Assembly (NCBI GenBank): GCA_000531095.1
Contig: HG799464.1
Location: forward strand, 630,476 to 687,189
Source: Gemmata massiliana
GTDB lineage: Bacteria > Planctomycetota > Planctomycetia > Gemmatales > Gemmataceae
DNA length: 56,714 nt
Direction: 5' to 3'
In this document: one piece after another, positions 1 to 8,400 of the stretch
How the letters are laid out: the number at the start of each line of letters is the position of its first letter
How positions within the stretch are numbered: the stretch's first letter is position 1
Notes under the pieces: model-generated
The model's database searches: none
What the model was told of the DNA's origin: nothing
Seen by the model: the letters and a program-made list of their open reading frames with translations, nothing else
Translations under genes and position numbers: made by a program

Positions 1-125
1 CCGCCATCCCGCTAATGGCTCGGAGATCATGAACAGGTTCGCGGTCCCGTTACGCACGTACTCGTAGTCCACGCGCTCCGGTTGCCCCGGTTCCACCGGG
101 ATCGGTGCTCGGGTCTCCCGGATCA
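1..125 (-). pseudogene. IS630-family transposase, distal segment of an interrupted gene
   Basis: Read on the minus strand this segment encodes RETRAPIPVEPG, then DYEYVRNGTANLFM and EPLAGWR, the central part of the IS630-family DDE domain. It runs off the left edge. The preceding residues (CLDETSKQLI) lie at 1266 and beyond, on the other side of a second IS630-type element, so this is the far half of one interrupted transposase gene. Joining the halves with one copy of the 3-bp repeat TGA gives an uninterrupted QLIRETRAP. The gene is inactive as it stands. Confidence 0.8.
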
Positions 126-1265
126 TACCAAATCCGGTTGATCCGTAACCGTCAGGCGGCGACGGCCCAGTGAAACCCAACGGCCCCGCCGACAACCATC
201 GGGTGTTCGGTCAGCCACTGGCACCGCGTCGTGAGCGTCGCGGTTAGCCCGTTGAGATCGTTGAACACTTGGTTGGCCAAGCCCTCGCGGACCAACGGCC
301 ACAAGTGCTCGGCGGGCTGCAATTCCGGGGTGCAACTGGGCTGGCGGTGGAGTACGACGTTGGGCGGCACCCGCAATCCCTTGGCCGTGTGCCCACCCGA
401 TCCATCGAGGATCACCACCAACACCTTACGTCCATCCGGGTCCGCCCACCCCGCGAAGTCCGCCAGGGCTTGACCCATGCACTCGGCGTTCGCCTTCGGG
501 AGGATCAGGAACCGGCTCCGCCCGCTGTTGGGATGGGCGAACCCGTACACGAACAGGGACTCGAACTTGTGCCGCCCGTTGCTCCTCGGGCGCGTTCCCT
601 TCAGTGCCCACGCGCGCCGCACCACCGGCTTGAGCCCAAGCCGGGCCTCATCTTCACACCACAGTTCGACCTCTTTGTCGTGGTGGCTCTGGCGCAGTTC
701 AGCCATGAGACCGACCAGCTCGTCAAAGCCACGCCCGTTGCTGGGAACGTGTGGCCGCCTTGGGGTGCCGGGGGCGTGGGACCACCAAGCGGAACCCCAG
801 TTCCTTGAGCCACTGCCACCCGGTCTGCTTGACGATCGCGATGCCGAACCGGTCTTTGACGAAGGCGGAGACCTTGGGCCCGCTCCATAACCCGTGGTCA
901 GGAGGGGGCTTCTGGAGCGTGGCGAACAGCTCCGCTTGTTGAGGGGGCGTCAACTTGAAGGCGGCCCCGTTATTCCGGCGTCGGTCAATGAGTGCCTCGG
1001 GTCCGCGCGCGTTGTGCCGCTTGAGGATGGCACGACCCCAGGCGGGCGTGAATCCGACCAACTGTGCGGCCGCCGTAGCCGAGAGCGATTGGTCAGGGCG
1101 TGTGACCAACCACAGGACATGCCACCGGCTCTTCTCGGCCCCGTCGGGACAACTCCGGTATCGCAGATCGATCTCTTCGTGTGTCAAGTGCGGAACAACA
1201 GGTAGTCGCGTCATGATAAACCCTCCCCAACATTGGAGAGGGTTACGGATCAATCGGATTCGGTA
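126..1265 (-). mobile_element. IS630-type insertion sequence, complete
   Basis: This is a complete element of about 1.14 kb. Its ends are inverted repeats at 128-150 and 1241-1263, 23 bp with two mismatches, each preceded outward by TA; the inner part reads GATCCGTAACC on both. The element carries one two-frame transposase and sits inside another IS630-family transposase gene. TA is the usual IS630 target. Here, however, the host reading frame is restored only if TCA (123-125 and 1266-1268) is the duplicated target, so either the duplication is 3 bp or the TA belongs to the element. Confidence 0.85.
152..1214 (-). CDS. IS630-family transposase in two frames (possible +1 recoding)
   Basis: The first frame starts at an ATG at 1214 (MTRLPVVPHLTHEE) and carries the helix-turn-helix half (residues about 20-130), ending at a TGA at 723-725. 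The catalytic half continues in the +1 frame down to 152 and contains ELWCEDEARLGL and VILDGSGGHTAKG, two Asp-containing segments of the DDE/RNase H fold, with a third acidic segment near LQPAEHLWP. The junction reads CTT TGA C, the sequence of the RF2 (prfB) programmed +1 frameshift site, so the two frames may be joined by recoding. A plain frameshift mutation is the alternative. Intact inverted repeats suggest recent activity. Confidence 0.8.
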
Positions 1266-1995
1266 TCAGTTGCTTGCTCGTCTCGTCGAGGCACACCTGC
1301 GGGCGTTTCGGGTCGTACGGGCGGTGGTACACGTCGAGCACATCTTCCATCGCGCACACGAACTCGGCGTCCGCTTCCGGGGGTAATACCCAGTGCTCAC
1401 GGAGCCACGGCTTGAGGTCGTTTTTTCTAGGCCGGCAAACCTCGCTGGTGACGATCGAAACCGGCTTGAAATAGATCGCATGAGCAACCGTCCACTCACG
1501 CGATTCACCGGTGAATTGCGACCTCACCAGCGAGGTTTGCCGGCCTAGCGTTTTTTCGAGCGTCGCGCGCACCGCCTCGCGCCCGATCGACGTCACCACG
1601 TTCCGTTCCACCAGTCGGTCGGCCAGCAGCTGCAAGGTCCATCGTACCCGTCCCGCCGGGGGCTTCGAGCACGCCAACTTCACCAACTCGGCTTCCTGCG
1701 CGCCATCGAACTTGCGGTACTGACGGTTCGTCGAGGGCTTCCGAGCGAGCACCGCCTCGAACCCTTCGACCACGAGCAACCGGCGCGTGCGCTCGGCGGT
1801 CCGCACACCCACCCCGAAGGCGTCGGCGATCTTCGCGCCAGCCCACGCCGGACCGCCCTCGCCCTCGTCGGCCTTCAGCAAAATCAAGGCCCGGTCGCGG
1901 ATCGTTTTGGAGCCTTCGCCCCGATCCACCATCTCCTGCAACCGCCCGCGCTCCGCTTCATCCAAGCGCACCACGAACTTCGCGTTTTGTTCCAC
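1266..1995 (-). pseudogene. IS630-family transposase, proximal segment, with MITE insertion
   Basis: The gene starts at a GTG at 1995, preceded by AGGAGG six bases upstream. It reads EQNAKFVVRLDEAER, then a helix-turn-helix region (GVGVRTAERTRRLLV), and reaches CLDETSKQLI where a second IS630-type element splits it. Family members would continue from RATL straight into KNDLKPWL. Here a 122-bp MITE plus an 8-bp duplication intervene and add about 43 foreign residues. The original coding frames on either side of that point differ by -1, so the unmodified gene probably needed slippage on its A6 run. Two insertions and a disturbed upstream region make it non-functional. Confidence 0.85.
1427..1548. 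mobile_element. 122-bp MITE with 8-bp target duplication
   Basis: This is a short non-coding element with near-perfect terminal inverted repeats of about 25 bp, beginning CTAGGCCGGCAAACCTCG at the left and in reverse complement at the right. The direct repeats CGTTTTTT at 1419-1426 and 1549-1556 flank it and look like the target duplication. It interrupts the IS630 transposase gene exactly in its A-run. Its ends resemble the terminus of a degraded element at about 17013-17035, so a related autonomous IS probably mobilised it. Confidence 0.8.
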
Positions 1996-2014
1996 GACAG
2001 GCCTCCTCAGACGG

Positions 2015-2761
2015 CAGGGGGTGCGCACTATGAACGGCTGACGGTGTAGGAGTTTATGTCTACCCGAGGGCGGACATGAGATCACCACGGTGCCCGACCT
2101 GCTGGCGGCCCTGGATCTCAACGGCGCGGTGGTGACACTGGACGCGGCCGGGTGCCAGAAGGCGACAATCGAGCAAATCCGCAAGCAGGGCGGTGAGTAC
2201 GTGGTGTGCGTGAAGGGGAACCAGAAGGGGTTGCACGACGCCGTGGCCGACGTGTTCGACCGCGCCGGGGATGACGAGTTCGCCGGGTGCGACATGGCGG
2301 GCGAGGTCGGTGCGGGACACGGGCGCGCGGAGGAGCGGTATGTGACCGTGGTTCACGACCCCGAGGGCTTACCGGACGGTTGGTCGGGTGTGAGTGCGGT
2401 GGCGCTGGTGTGCCGGGAGCGCCGGGTGAAGGGTCAGAAGAACGAAGGCACCGGGCATTATTACATTACCAGTCTGAAGGTGGGTGCGGGGCAGTTGGCG
2501 GGTTACATCCGCAACCACTGGGGCATCGAGAACGGGTTGCATTGGGTATTGGATGTGGCGTTCCGAGAGGATGATAGCCGCGCCCGAACGGGACACGCGG
2601 CCGCGAACTTGGGGATGTTGAGGCGCGTGGCCGTGTCGCTCCTGAAGCGTGCCAAGACCAAGGGCAGCATCAAGACCCGGCGCATGAAAGCCGGGTGGGA
2701 CGACAACTACCTATTGCAAGTTATCCAAGGAATCACGGCACAATAAAGTGCGCACGCCCTG
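2015..2761 (+). mobile_element. Internally deleted ISAs1-family element with 10-bp target duplication
   Basis: The 747-bp element begins CAGGGGGTGCGCACTA and ends in the inverted counterpart TAAAGTGCGCACGCCCTG. The 10-bp direct repeat CCTCAGACGG flanks it on both sides (2005-2014 and 2762-2771), in keeping with the 8-10 bp duplications of the ISAs1 family. The left end is followed after about 60 bp by the middle of the transposase gene, so the 5' part of the gene has been lost inside an element that keeps both ends. It lies immediately upstream of the interrupted IS630 gene at 1995. Confidence 0.85.
2090..2746 (+). pseudogene. ISAs1-family transposase, C-terminal 218 residues
   Basis: The open frame carries the ISAs1 DDE domain: GAVVTLDAAGCQKATIEQI, VCVKGNQKGLHDAV, a GHGRAEERYV segment, IRNHWGIENGLHWVLDVAF with the conserved HW.IEN.LHW block, and a C-terminal RRVAVSLLKR. 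The open frame extends upstream of 2090 (EITT) without a good start codon. The N-terminal 130-150 residues expected for the family are missing because of the internal deletion. It is probably not translated into active enzyme but could be mobilised in trans. A very similar C-terminal piece lies at 15005-15309 on the other strand. Confidence 0.85.
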
Positions 2762-3000
2762 CCTCAGACGGTCATGAGAGCCGATCACAGGCTGCCCGTC
2801 AATCCAATAGAGCAGGTTCTGTACCCGCATCAGTTTCTACTGGGGAATTCGGGCCGTCTTTCAAAACCCCTTTCGGTGCGGCTCAATTCTTCGCGCCCGG
2901 AACAATCGCACGGGCGTCTGCCCCACGCGAACAGATTCCAGGTGCGTTCACTGGGTGAATCGGCATAATTGATTCCCGGGCTACCACTCTCGCTGCCGGG

Positions 3001-4491
3001 GTGCTCGCGATGCGATTTGCTGTCCTCTCCGCGCCCGCGCTCTTCGCCCTCGTGCTCTTCACCCCCGTCGAACCTGCAACCGTCCGCGCGGCCAATCCCG
3101 ATCCGCCCACCGACCCGGCCGCACTCGAATTCTTCGAGAAGAAAATCCGGCCCGTACTCGTCGAGCACTGCGCCGCGTGCCACTCCGCCGACGCGGAGAA
3201 AAACAAAAAGCTCAAAGGCGGGCTGTTCATCGACTCGCGTGACGGGATACTCAAGGGCGGCGATAGTGGCCCCGCAGTGGTGCCGGGCAAACCGGCCGAT
3301 AGCCTCCTGCTCAAGACGATGAAGTACGACGGGGACGTGCAGATGCCCCCCAAGGGTAAGCTCCCGGCTACGGTCCTGAAGGACTTCGAGAAATGGATCG
3401 CGATGGGCGCCCCGGCCCCACAAACTGGCGGATCAGCGCGCCCCAAGAAACAAGTCGGGCTATCCATCGAAGAGGGGCGGAAGTTCTGGGCGTACAAGCT
3501 CCCCGCCCGACCGGTCGTGCCGAACGTTCGGAACCCGAAGGGGGAAGTCCGAAACGAGATCGACGCATTCATCCTCGCGGCTCTCGAAGCGAAGGGACTG
3601 AAGCCCGCCCCCGAAGCGGATCGCGCGACACTCGTTCGGCGACTCTACTACGACCTCACCGGGCTGCCGCCGTCGCCCGAAGAGGTCGATGCGTTCGTGG
3701 CGGCCAAAGCCCCAGATGCTTACGAGAAACTCGTGGACAAGCTGCTCGCGTCTCCGGAGTTCGGTGTCCGGTGGGGGCGCCACTGGCTCGATATCGCCCG
3801 GTTCGCGGAATCGGTCACGCTGCGCGGGTTCGTCTACCCGCACGCCTGGCGCTATCGCGATTACGTCATCGACTCGTTCAACGCGGACGTGCCCTTTGAT
3901 CAGTTCATTCGGGAACAACTCGCGGGCGATCTCCTCCCTGCTACTACCACGAACGATCGAAAGCGCCAACTCGTTGCGACGACGTTCCTGCAACTCGGAA
4001 ACACCAACCTCGAAGAACAGGACAAGAAGGCGCTCCGGATGGACGTCGTTGACGAACAGCTCGATGTCATCACGAAGGGTTTCCTGGGACAAACCGTGAC
4101 GTGTGCGCGGTGCCACGACCATAAGTTCGACCCGATCCCGACAAAGGATTACTACGCCCTCGCCGGCATCCTGCGCAACGTCAAGGCGATGGAGCACGCG
4201 AACGTATCGAAGTGGATCGAGGTACCGCTCCCGGCCGCTCCCGCGACCGAATTGGCGCTCAAGGAACACGAATCCGCGGTCACGTCGCTCCAAGCGAAGA
4301 TCGCGACTGCAAAGAAAGCAGCGGGTACCACAGCGGCCGGCGCACTCGCGGTAAAGGACGTTCCCGGAATCGTGGTAGACGACACTCAGGCGAAGAAGGT
4401 CGGTGATTGGGTGCCGTCCACGTTCAACAAAACGTTCATCGGTGCCGGCTACATTCACGACAGCGATGGGGGAAGGGTCAAAAGACGCTGA
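3001..4491 (+). CDS. PSCyt1/DUF1549 protein, N-terminal part of a frameshifted gene
   Basis: The likely start is the ATG at 3010 (the upstream GTG at 3001 is in frame), followed by a signal peptide (MRFAVLSAPALFALVLF). A planctomycete cytochrome-c-type domain (PSCyt1) follows, with CAACH about 50 residues in and the usual VQMPPKGKLP segment. Next is DUF1549, with RLYYDLTGLPPSPEEVDAF, RWGRHWLDIARFAES and a second heme-type CARCHDHKFDPIPTKDY motif. The frame ends at 4491 because one base is missing in a G-run near 4465-4472; the homologous sequence continues in the next frame as GKGQKTLTFQPD. Members of this family are exported, of unknown function, and found in large numbers in planctomycetes. 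Confidence 0.9.
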   Translation: MLAMRFAVLSAPALFALVLFTPVEPATVRAANPDPPTDPAALEFFEKKIRPVLVEHCAACHSADAEKNKKLKGGLFIDSRDGILKGGDSGPAVVPGKPADSLLLKTMKYDGDVQMPPKGKLPATVLKDFEKWIAMGAPAPQTGGSARPKKQVGLSIEEGRKFWAYKLPARPVVPNVRNPKGEVRNEIDAFILAALEAKGLKPAPEADRATLVRRLYYDLTGLPPSPEEVDAFVAAKAPDAYEKLVDKLLASPEFGVRWGRHWLDIARFAESVTLRGFVYPHAWRYRDYVIDSFNADVPFDQFIREQLAGDLLPATTTNDRKRQLVATTFLQLGNTNLEEQDKKALRMDVVDEQLDVITKGFLGQTVTCARCHDHKFDPIPTKDYYALAGILRNVKAMEHANVSKWIEVPLPAAPATELALKEHESAVTSLQAKIATAKKAAGTTAAGALAVKDVPGIVVDDTQAKKVGDWVPSTFNKTFIGAGYIHDSDGGRVKRR

Positions 4492-5861
4492 CGTTCCAAC
4501 CGGACGCAGTTCCCCCGGGCAAGTTCGAGGTCCGGCTCGCGTACTCGCCGGGCACGAACCGGGCCGCGAAAGTTACCGTCCACGTCTTCAGCGCCGACGG
4601 CGAAACCGAGATCGGCGTTGATATGACGAAAACTCCGGCAATCGACGGCCGGTTCGTCTCACTGGGCGAGTACCGATTCGAGAAGGGCGGGCAAGCCTAC
4701 GTCATGATCTCGAATGAAGGGACAAAGGGGCACGTGACGGCCGACGCGGTCGTGTTCCTGTCGCTCGACAAGAAAGAACAAGGCAACAAGCCCGCCCGAG
4801 CGGAAACGAACACGCTGAAAACCCTCGAAGCCGAACTGAAGAAGCTCCAGGCAACCGGACCGAAGCGCGAGATGGCGATGTCGGTCGTCGAGGAACCGGT
4901 GATCGAAGACACGAAGGTTCACGTTCGCGGGAGCGTCCACAATTTGGGCGAAGTCGCCCCACGCGGGTTCCTGACGGTCGCACTGTACGGCACACCGCCA
5001 ACCGTTTCCAAGAACCGCAGCGGGCGAGCAGAACTGGCGGATTGGATCGCCTCGAAAGACAACCCGCTGACCGCCCGCGTCGCGGTGAACCGCGTGTGGC
5101 ACTGGTTGCTCGGCGCGGGTCTGGTTCGCACCGTGGACAACTTCGGCACGACCGGCGAACTCCCCAGCCATCCGGAACTGCTCGATCACCTAGCGATTCT
5201 GTTTCAGACCCCGACCGACCACGCGAACGGTATGGGATGGAGTACGAAGAAGCTCGTCCGGTACATCGTTCTCAGCCGTACCTACCGTCAGTCCACAACT
5301 GGGGACGCCGCAACGGTAACTGCGGACCCGGAAAATCAACTGTTCAGCCGCGCGAACCGCAAACGCCTCGAAGCCGAAGAGATCCGCGACACGATTCTCA
5401 CTGTGAGCGGCCAACTCGACTCCACTCGCGGCGGACCGACGTTCCCGGATTCCCTCGCCGCGGACTACGGCTACAAGACCAATTCAACTCGCCGAAGCGT
5501 GTACCTGCCCCAATTCCGGAACGCGATGCCGGAAATGCTCGAAGTGTTCGATGCGGCGGACCCGAGCATCACGACGGGCAAGCGGAACAGCGGAACGGTC
5601 GCCCCGCAAGCGCTGTTCATGATGAACCACCCGTTCGTTCTGGAACAGGCCGAGCATTCCGCAACGCGACTATTGCGCGAAAAGCACGCCGACGACGCAG
5701 CCCGGCTCACGCGCGCGTATCGACTTGCGCTCGGTCGCGACCCCACACAGGGCGAGCGCAAAGTGGCCGAGCGGTTCTTGAAGGGCAAATCCGACCGGGA
5801 CGGTTGGACCGCGGTGTTCCACGCACTGTTCGCATCGGCCGAGTTCCGGTACGTGAATTGA
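4407..5861 (+). CDS. PSD1/DUF1553 protein, C-terminal part of the frameshifted gene
   Basis: This frame continues the gene above from about 4473. It contains a beta-sandwich segment resembling the carbohydrate-binding insert of these proteins (FEVRLAYSPGTNRAAKVTV, GQAYVMISNEGTKGHVTADAVVF). DUF1553 follows, with LADWIASKDNPLTARVAVNRVWHWLLGAGLVRT, NFGTTGELPSHPELLDHLA, LSRTYRQST, RRSVYLPQFRN and APQALFMMNHPFV. Apart from the single-base lesion the two parts make a normal protein of about 950 residues, so this is either a recent pseudogene or a sequencing error. The DUF1501 gene follows 61 bp downstream, the standard planctomycete pairing. Confidence 0.88.
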   Translation: MGAVHVQQNVHRCRLHSRQRWGKGQKTLTFQPDAVPPGKFEVRLAYSPGTNRAAKVTVHVFSADGETEIGVDMTKTPAIDGRFVSLGEYRFEKGGQAYVMISNEGTKGHVTADAVVFLSLDKKEQGNKPARAETNTLKTLEAELKKLQATGPKREMAMSVVEEPVIEDTKVHVRGSVHNLGEVAPRGFLTVALYGTPPTVSKNRSGRAELADWIASKDNPLTARVAVNRVWHWLLGAGLVRTVDNFGTTGELPSHPELLDHLAILFQTPTDHANGMGWSTKKLVRYIVLSRTYRQSTTGDAATVTADPENQLFSRANRKRLEAEEIRDTILTVSGQLDSTRGGPTFPDSLAADYGYKTNSTRRSVYLPQFRNAMPEMLEVFDAADPSITTGKRNSGTVAPQALFMMNHPFVLEQAEHSATRLLREKHADDAARLTRAYRLALGRDPTQGERKVAERFLKGKSDRDGWTAVFHALFASAEFRYVN

Positions 5862-5922
5862 CGCTCCATCGGCTCAAAATCGATAACGCTAAGTTCGCCT
5901 GATACACGGCACGAGAACGACC

Positions 5923-7347
5923 ATGCTGCCACTCCTCTCTCGCCGCGACTACCTCGCTCGCACCGGGTGCGGCTTCGGTGCGCTCGCACTCGCGGGCCTC
6001 GCGACGCAAAGAGCACGCGCCGACGCTCTCGCGAACCCGCTGGCAGCAAAACCGGGACACCACCCGGCGAAAGCCAAGCGGGTCATCTTCCTGTTCATGC
6101 AGGGCGGCGTTTCGCACGTCGATTCCTACGACCACAAGCCGCTGCTCGACAAAGAAGACGGCAAGCAACTGAAATTCGACGACGCCCGCGTGGTCGCTAA
6201 CACCGGGATGCGCGGGAGCACGCAGCGGGTAATGAAACCGCTGTGGAAGTTCGCCGAGCGCGGCCAATCGGGGAAATGGGCTTCGGACCTGTTCCCCGAA
6301 GTCAACGGAGTGATCGACGACCTGTGCTTCATCCACTCGATGCACACCGAGGGCGTGGCACACGGCCCGGCGACACTGTTCCTGCACTGCGGGTCGACGA
6401 GCTTCGTGCGCCCGAGTTTCGGGAGCTGGGTGCTCTACGGACTCGGGAGCGAGAGCGCGAACTTGCCGGGGTTCGTCAGCATCGCACCATCAAGCGGTAA
6501 CGGTGGGGCGCGGAACTACGGTAACGCCTTCCTCCCGGCCATTTATCAGGGCACTCCCGTCGGGCGCGCGGGTGGTCCCGCAAGCGAGGCTACCATTCGC
6601 AACCTCGCTTCCGCTCTTCCCTCCGGCTCAGCGCAAGAGCATTTCGACCTGCTGCGTGAGCTGAACGCCGAACAACTCAAAGCTAAACCCGGCGACGCGG
6701 AACTGGAAGCGGTGGCGGCGTCTTACGAACTCGCGTGGCGCATGCAGAAGAACGCCCCGGACGTGATGGACATCGCAAAGGAGACGAAGGAAACCCAGAA
6801 GCTCTATGGCATCGGGACGAAGGAAACCGACAACTTCGGCAAGCAGTGCCTGATGGCCCGTCGGTTGAGCGAGGCCGGCGTGCGGTTCGTGCAGGTCACC
6901 TACGGCGACAACACCGCGAACCCGGCCTGGGACCAGCACTCGAACCTGCCCAAGCACGCCGATCACGCGCGAGCGGTCGACAAGCCGATCGCCGGGCTAC
7001 TCGCAGACCTGAAGCGCCGCAGACTGCTCGAAGACACGATCGTGTGGTGGGGCGGCGAGTTCGGCCGAACGCCCTACGCGGAGAAGAACGGGACCGGCCG
7101 CGACCACAACCCGGGCGGGTTCACAGTGTGGCTCGCGGGCGGCGGGTTCAAGCCCGGGTTCTCGTTCGGTGCGACCGACGAGTTCGGCGCCGCGGCGGTG
7201 ACCGACAAGGTCCACCTCCACGACCTGCACGCGACGATCCTGCACCAACTCGGGCTGAACCACGAGAAACTGACGTTCAGGTTCGCGGGCCGCAACTTCC
7301 GACTCACCGACGTTCACGGGCGCGTCGTGAAGGACGTTCTCGCCTGA
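5923..7347 (+). CDS. DUF1501 family exported protein
   Basis: The 474-residue protein starts at an ATG and has a twin-arginine type leader (SRRDYLARTGCGFGALALAGL) for Tat export. The body has DUF1501 signatures: KRVIFLFMQGGVSHVDSYDHKP near residue 50, TEGVAHGPA, the LMARRLSEAGVRFVQVTYG block, WDQHSNL, and a C-terminal WWGGEFGRTPY...GRDHNPGGF that resembles the alkaline phosphatase/sulfatase fold. It is almost always encoded beside DUF1549/DUF1553 proteins, as here, and the pair is presumed to act together outside the cytoplasm. The substrate is unknown. Confidence 0.92.
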   Translation: MLPLLSRRDYLARTGCGFGALALAGLATQRARADALANPLAAKPGHHPAKAKRVIFLFMQGGVSHVDSYDHKPLLDKEDGKQLKFDDARVVANTGMRGSTQRVMKPLWKFAERGQSGKWASDLFPEVNGVIDDLCFIHSMHTEGVAHGPATLFLHCGSTSFVRPSFGSWVLYGLGSESANLPGFVSIAPSSGNGGARNYGNAFLPAIYQGTPVGRAGGPASEATIRNLASALPSGSAQEHFDLLRELNAEQLKAKPGDAELEAVAASYELAWRMQKNAPDVMDIAKETKETQKLYGIGTKETDNFGKQCLMARRLSEAGVRFVQVTYGDNTANPAWDQHSNLPKHADHARAVDKPIAGLLADLKRRRLLEDTIVWWGGEFGRTPYAEKNGTGRDHNPGGFTVWLAGGGFKPGFSFGATDEFGAAAVTDKVHLHDLHATILHQLGLNHEKLTFRFAGRNFRLTDVHGRVVKDVLA

Positions 7348-7357
7348 ACTGGGGTGC

Positions 7358-8176
7358 CTACTCGCGCCCCTCAGTGCGATACGGTTTACCGTCCTTGTAG
7401 AGCTTGACCCGCACCAGCGCGTTCTCCCGGCTCTGGCCCTGGAACGCTGGGAACTCCAGCGCCTTGGATTGCCAGCGCCCGGCCTCGTCGAACTGCCCGT
7501 TTTCGGCGTAAGCCGCGGCCAAGTTGTCGATGCAGTCCGGATCGCTCCACGCGGTCAGTTCGCACGCGCGCCGCGCATCGCGTACCGCTTCAGCGCCGTC
7601 CCGATACTTCCCCTCCGAGCACGTCGCACGCAGCCACGCCCGACCCGCGAAGGCGCCCGCATGATTCGGCGACAGCCTGAGGACCATGCCGTAGTCCTCC
7701 AGGGCACCGGCGTAGTCCTTATTCAGATGCCGAGAAACGGCTCGGCCGTAGTGGGCCGCCGGGTCACTCGGAGACAACCGCAGCGCCTCCGTCCAGTCTC
7801 GTTCCGCCTTTGCGTATTCTTTTTGTTCTGCCAGTGCCGCAGCGCGACGCAAGTAGTGCGAACCGACACGCGGTTGGGCTTCGATCATGCCGGTGAAGTA
7901 CGCGGGCGCGTCCGCGAGTGAAACGACCTCTGCGATGCGCACCCACCCGCGTTTCCCCCCGGAGCGGATCAGCACCCAATCTCCCCGCTGCTCCCGAACC
8001 GTCACCACCACCTCGGTGACCTCACCCGCGTTGACCCACTTCCCCTCTTCGGTGTACCCGAACGAGACGCGCGCCCGCTTCACGACCACGCGCTGGTCCG
8101 CGCAAAACTCCTCCGCTTCCCCAACTGCCGGTGCCATGAAAACGGCCAAGATTGCCACCCACCGTCGCACTGACAT
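7358..8176 (-). CDS. Secreted SH3-like/TPR repeat protein
   Basis: The ATG at 8176 is chosen over longer upstream starts because GGAGG lies eight bases before it and a signal peptide follows (MSVRRWVAILAVFMAPAVGEA). Residues about 25-95 form an SH3-like segment (VVTVREQRGDWVLIRSGGKRGWVR). Three to four TPR units follow (ALAEQKEYAKAERDWTEALRLSPSDPAAHYGRAVSRHLNKDYAGAL, then NLAAAYAENGQFDEAGRW). It is probably periplasmic and binds another protein, with no enzymatic motif seen. It lies in the same orientation as the Kdo hydroxylase-like gene 224 bp upstream and converges with the DUF1501 gene. Confidence 0.8.
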   Translation of the reverse strand: MSVRRWVAILAVFMAPAVGEAEEFCADQRVVVKRARVSFGYTEEGKWVNAGEVTEVVVTVREQRGDWVLIRSGGKRGWVRIAEVVSLADAPAYFTGMIEAQPRVGSHYLRRAAALAEQKEYAKAERDWTEALRLSPSDPAAHYGRAVSRHLNKDYAGALEDYGMVLRLSPNHAGAFAGRAWLRATCSEGKYRDGAEAVRDARRACELTAWSDPDCIDNLAAAYAENGQFDEAGRWQSKALEFPAFQGQSRENALVRVKLYKDGKPYRTEGRE

Positions 8177-8400
8177 GTGACGTGCCTCCGGGCGACTCCG
8201 GTGTGAGCGGCCCGGTTTATAAATCGCTCGGAATCGAGAATCCAGACGAGCCGCTGACGTGCTTCGTACCGAGGTGTCCAATGACGGAAGGTGCGTAATG
8301 TGCGAAGGCCGCGACGGTTTTAATGCAAGTTCTGCGAGCTGGAAATGCGTGAGGCGCCGCGCGATCATTCAGAACGCGCGACGTGAACCCGGTTCTGCCA

